From Vogesella indigofera (GTDB lineage: Bacteria > Pseudomonadota > Gammaproteobacteria > Burkholderiales > Chromobacteriaceae): 64,000 nt of DNA. The DNA lies in the NCBI RefSeq assembly GCF_003633895.1, contig NZ_RBID01000013.1, positions 186,001 through 250,000 of the forward strand, given 5' to 3'. A program made the translations under genes and the position numbers. Shown here piece after piece: positions 63,691 through 64,000 of this stretch. How positions within the stretch are numbered: the first letter of the stretch is position 1; each line of letters starts with the position of its first letter. The notes under the pieces are model-generated. The model had not been told where the DNA came from and did no database searches. It was given only the letters and a program-made list of their open reading frames with translations.

Positions 63691-64000
63691 TCAGTGATTG
63701 AGGTAGATCGCCATACGCCGCTGCAGCAGCGCGTCGCGCTGGCGCGCCACCTGCTGCCACATGCACTGCACCAGCTGCGGCTGGCGCGCGGCGAACTGGC
63801 GGCTGAACGGCATGAAGTAGTCCTTGCTCACCAGCGGCTGCGGCAGCGCGCGCACCGCGAGCTTCGGATGCGTCGCCAGATAGCCGGCGGCCAGCAGGTC
63901 CTGGATCGCGTAGGCGTCGATGCGCCCGGCCTGCAGCTTGTTGAAGTTGCTGCCGACATTGAGCGCGGTTTCCACCTTGATCTGCAGGCGTTCCAGATCC
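63691..64000 (-). CDS. Solute-binding protein family 3, C-terminal fragment
   Basis: Only about 103 C-terminal residues are in the window; the start lies beyond the right edge. The visible part reads VGSNFNKLQAGRIDAYAIQD, then YFMPFSRQFAARQPQLVQCM, the pattern of the second lobe of periplasmic amino-acid-binding proteins (SBP_bac_3). A ligand cannot be inferred. A strong terminator follows. Confidence 0.7.
   Translation of the reverse strand, partial: DLERLQIKVETALNVGSNFNKLQAGRIDAYAIQDLLAAGYLATHPKLAVRALPQPLVSKDYFMPFSRQFAARQPQLVQCMWQQVARQRDALLQRRMAIYLNH

Noticed and set aside
63404-63697. A 97-codon open frame upstream of the solute-binding gene
   Set aside because: It runs through a strong terminator and a repeat copy and has low-complexity Pro/Arg content.

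Overview
The window is GC-rich, gene-dense bacterial chromosome from a betaproteobacterium, most likely order Neisseriales and the Chromobacteriaceae side of it (Vogesella, Chromobacterium and relatives). This rests on protein character, the dcw and mre gene order, ResB/ResC cytochrome c maturation and the biotin genes; no rRNA is present to confirm it. I saw no tRNA, rRNA, CRISPR array, prophage or insertion sequence.

Layout. 1-4071 (minus): start of the division and cell-wall cluster, mraZ-rsmH-ftsL-ftsI-murE, with a readable promoter, a four-repeat MraZ operator and 4-bp stop/start overlaps. 4266-7573 (minus): gatCAB. 7789-13383 (plus): elongasome mreB-mreC-mreD-mrdA-rodA. 13475-19157: a DGC-domain protein, an AzlCD exporter with its AraC regulator, a MarC protein, a PCuAC copper chaperone and a chemoreceptor. 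19221-25678: glpQ, a degenerate-GGDEF/EAL protein, a SelW-like protein, DNA polymerase IV and a glutathione transferase. 25718-33545 (minus): bioB, bioF, a GAF-GAF-GGDEF-EAL protein, bioH, bioC and a patatin lipoprotein. 33606-35720 (plus): comF, trmL, rlpA. 35778-38905: divergent MocR regulator and GABA-type permease. 39087-43670: engB, cytochrome c4, resB and resC. 43745-50993: a VOC protein, a Cys/Met PLP enzyme, a GIY-YIG protein, D-serine dehydratase, an island of non-coding repeats, an unknown membrane protein, a LysR regulator, a methyltransferase and a lytic transglycosylase. 50997-58249: proS, a split chromate transporter with LysR regulator, kup and an orphan PilX-like pilin. 58275-64000: a GNAT-AmpD fusion, a hemerythrin, argH, an AraC regulator, a LysE exporter and the end of a solute-binding protein.

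The most striking signal is not a gene. The 13-mer AAGGTTGGCCGCA occurs exactly 20 times by my reading (13 plus, 7 minus), with at least ten one-mismatch copies. It lies mostly between genes, often as an inverted pair forming a hairpin. This distribution resembles DNA-uptake sequences of Neisseriaceae and Pasteurellaceae, but the word lacks the CTG core shared by the Neisseriaceae dialects. It could therefore be an undescribed uptake signal or another genome-wide motif. A competence gene (comF) and an orphan minor pilin-like gene are in the same window.

A second regulatory observation is an octamer, TTGAACGA on the plus strand, 55-57 bases ahead of three minus-strand genes: azlC, its AraC regulator and lysE. 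It looks like a shared operator for amino-acid exporters.
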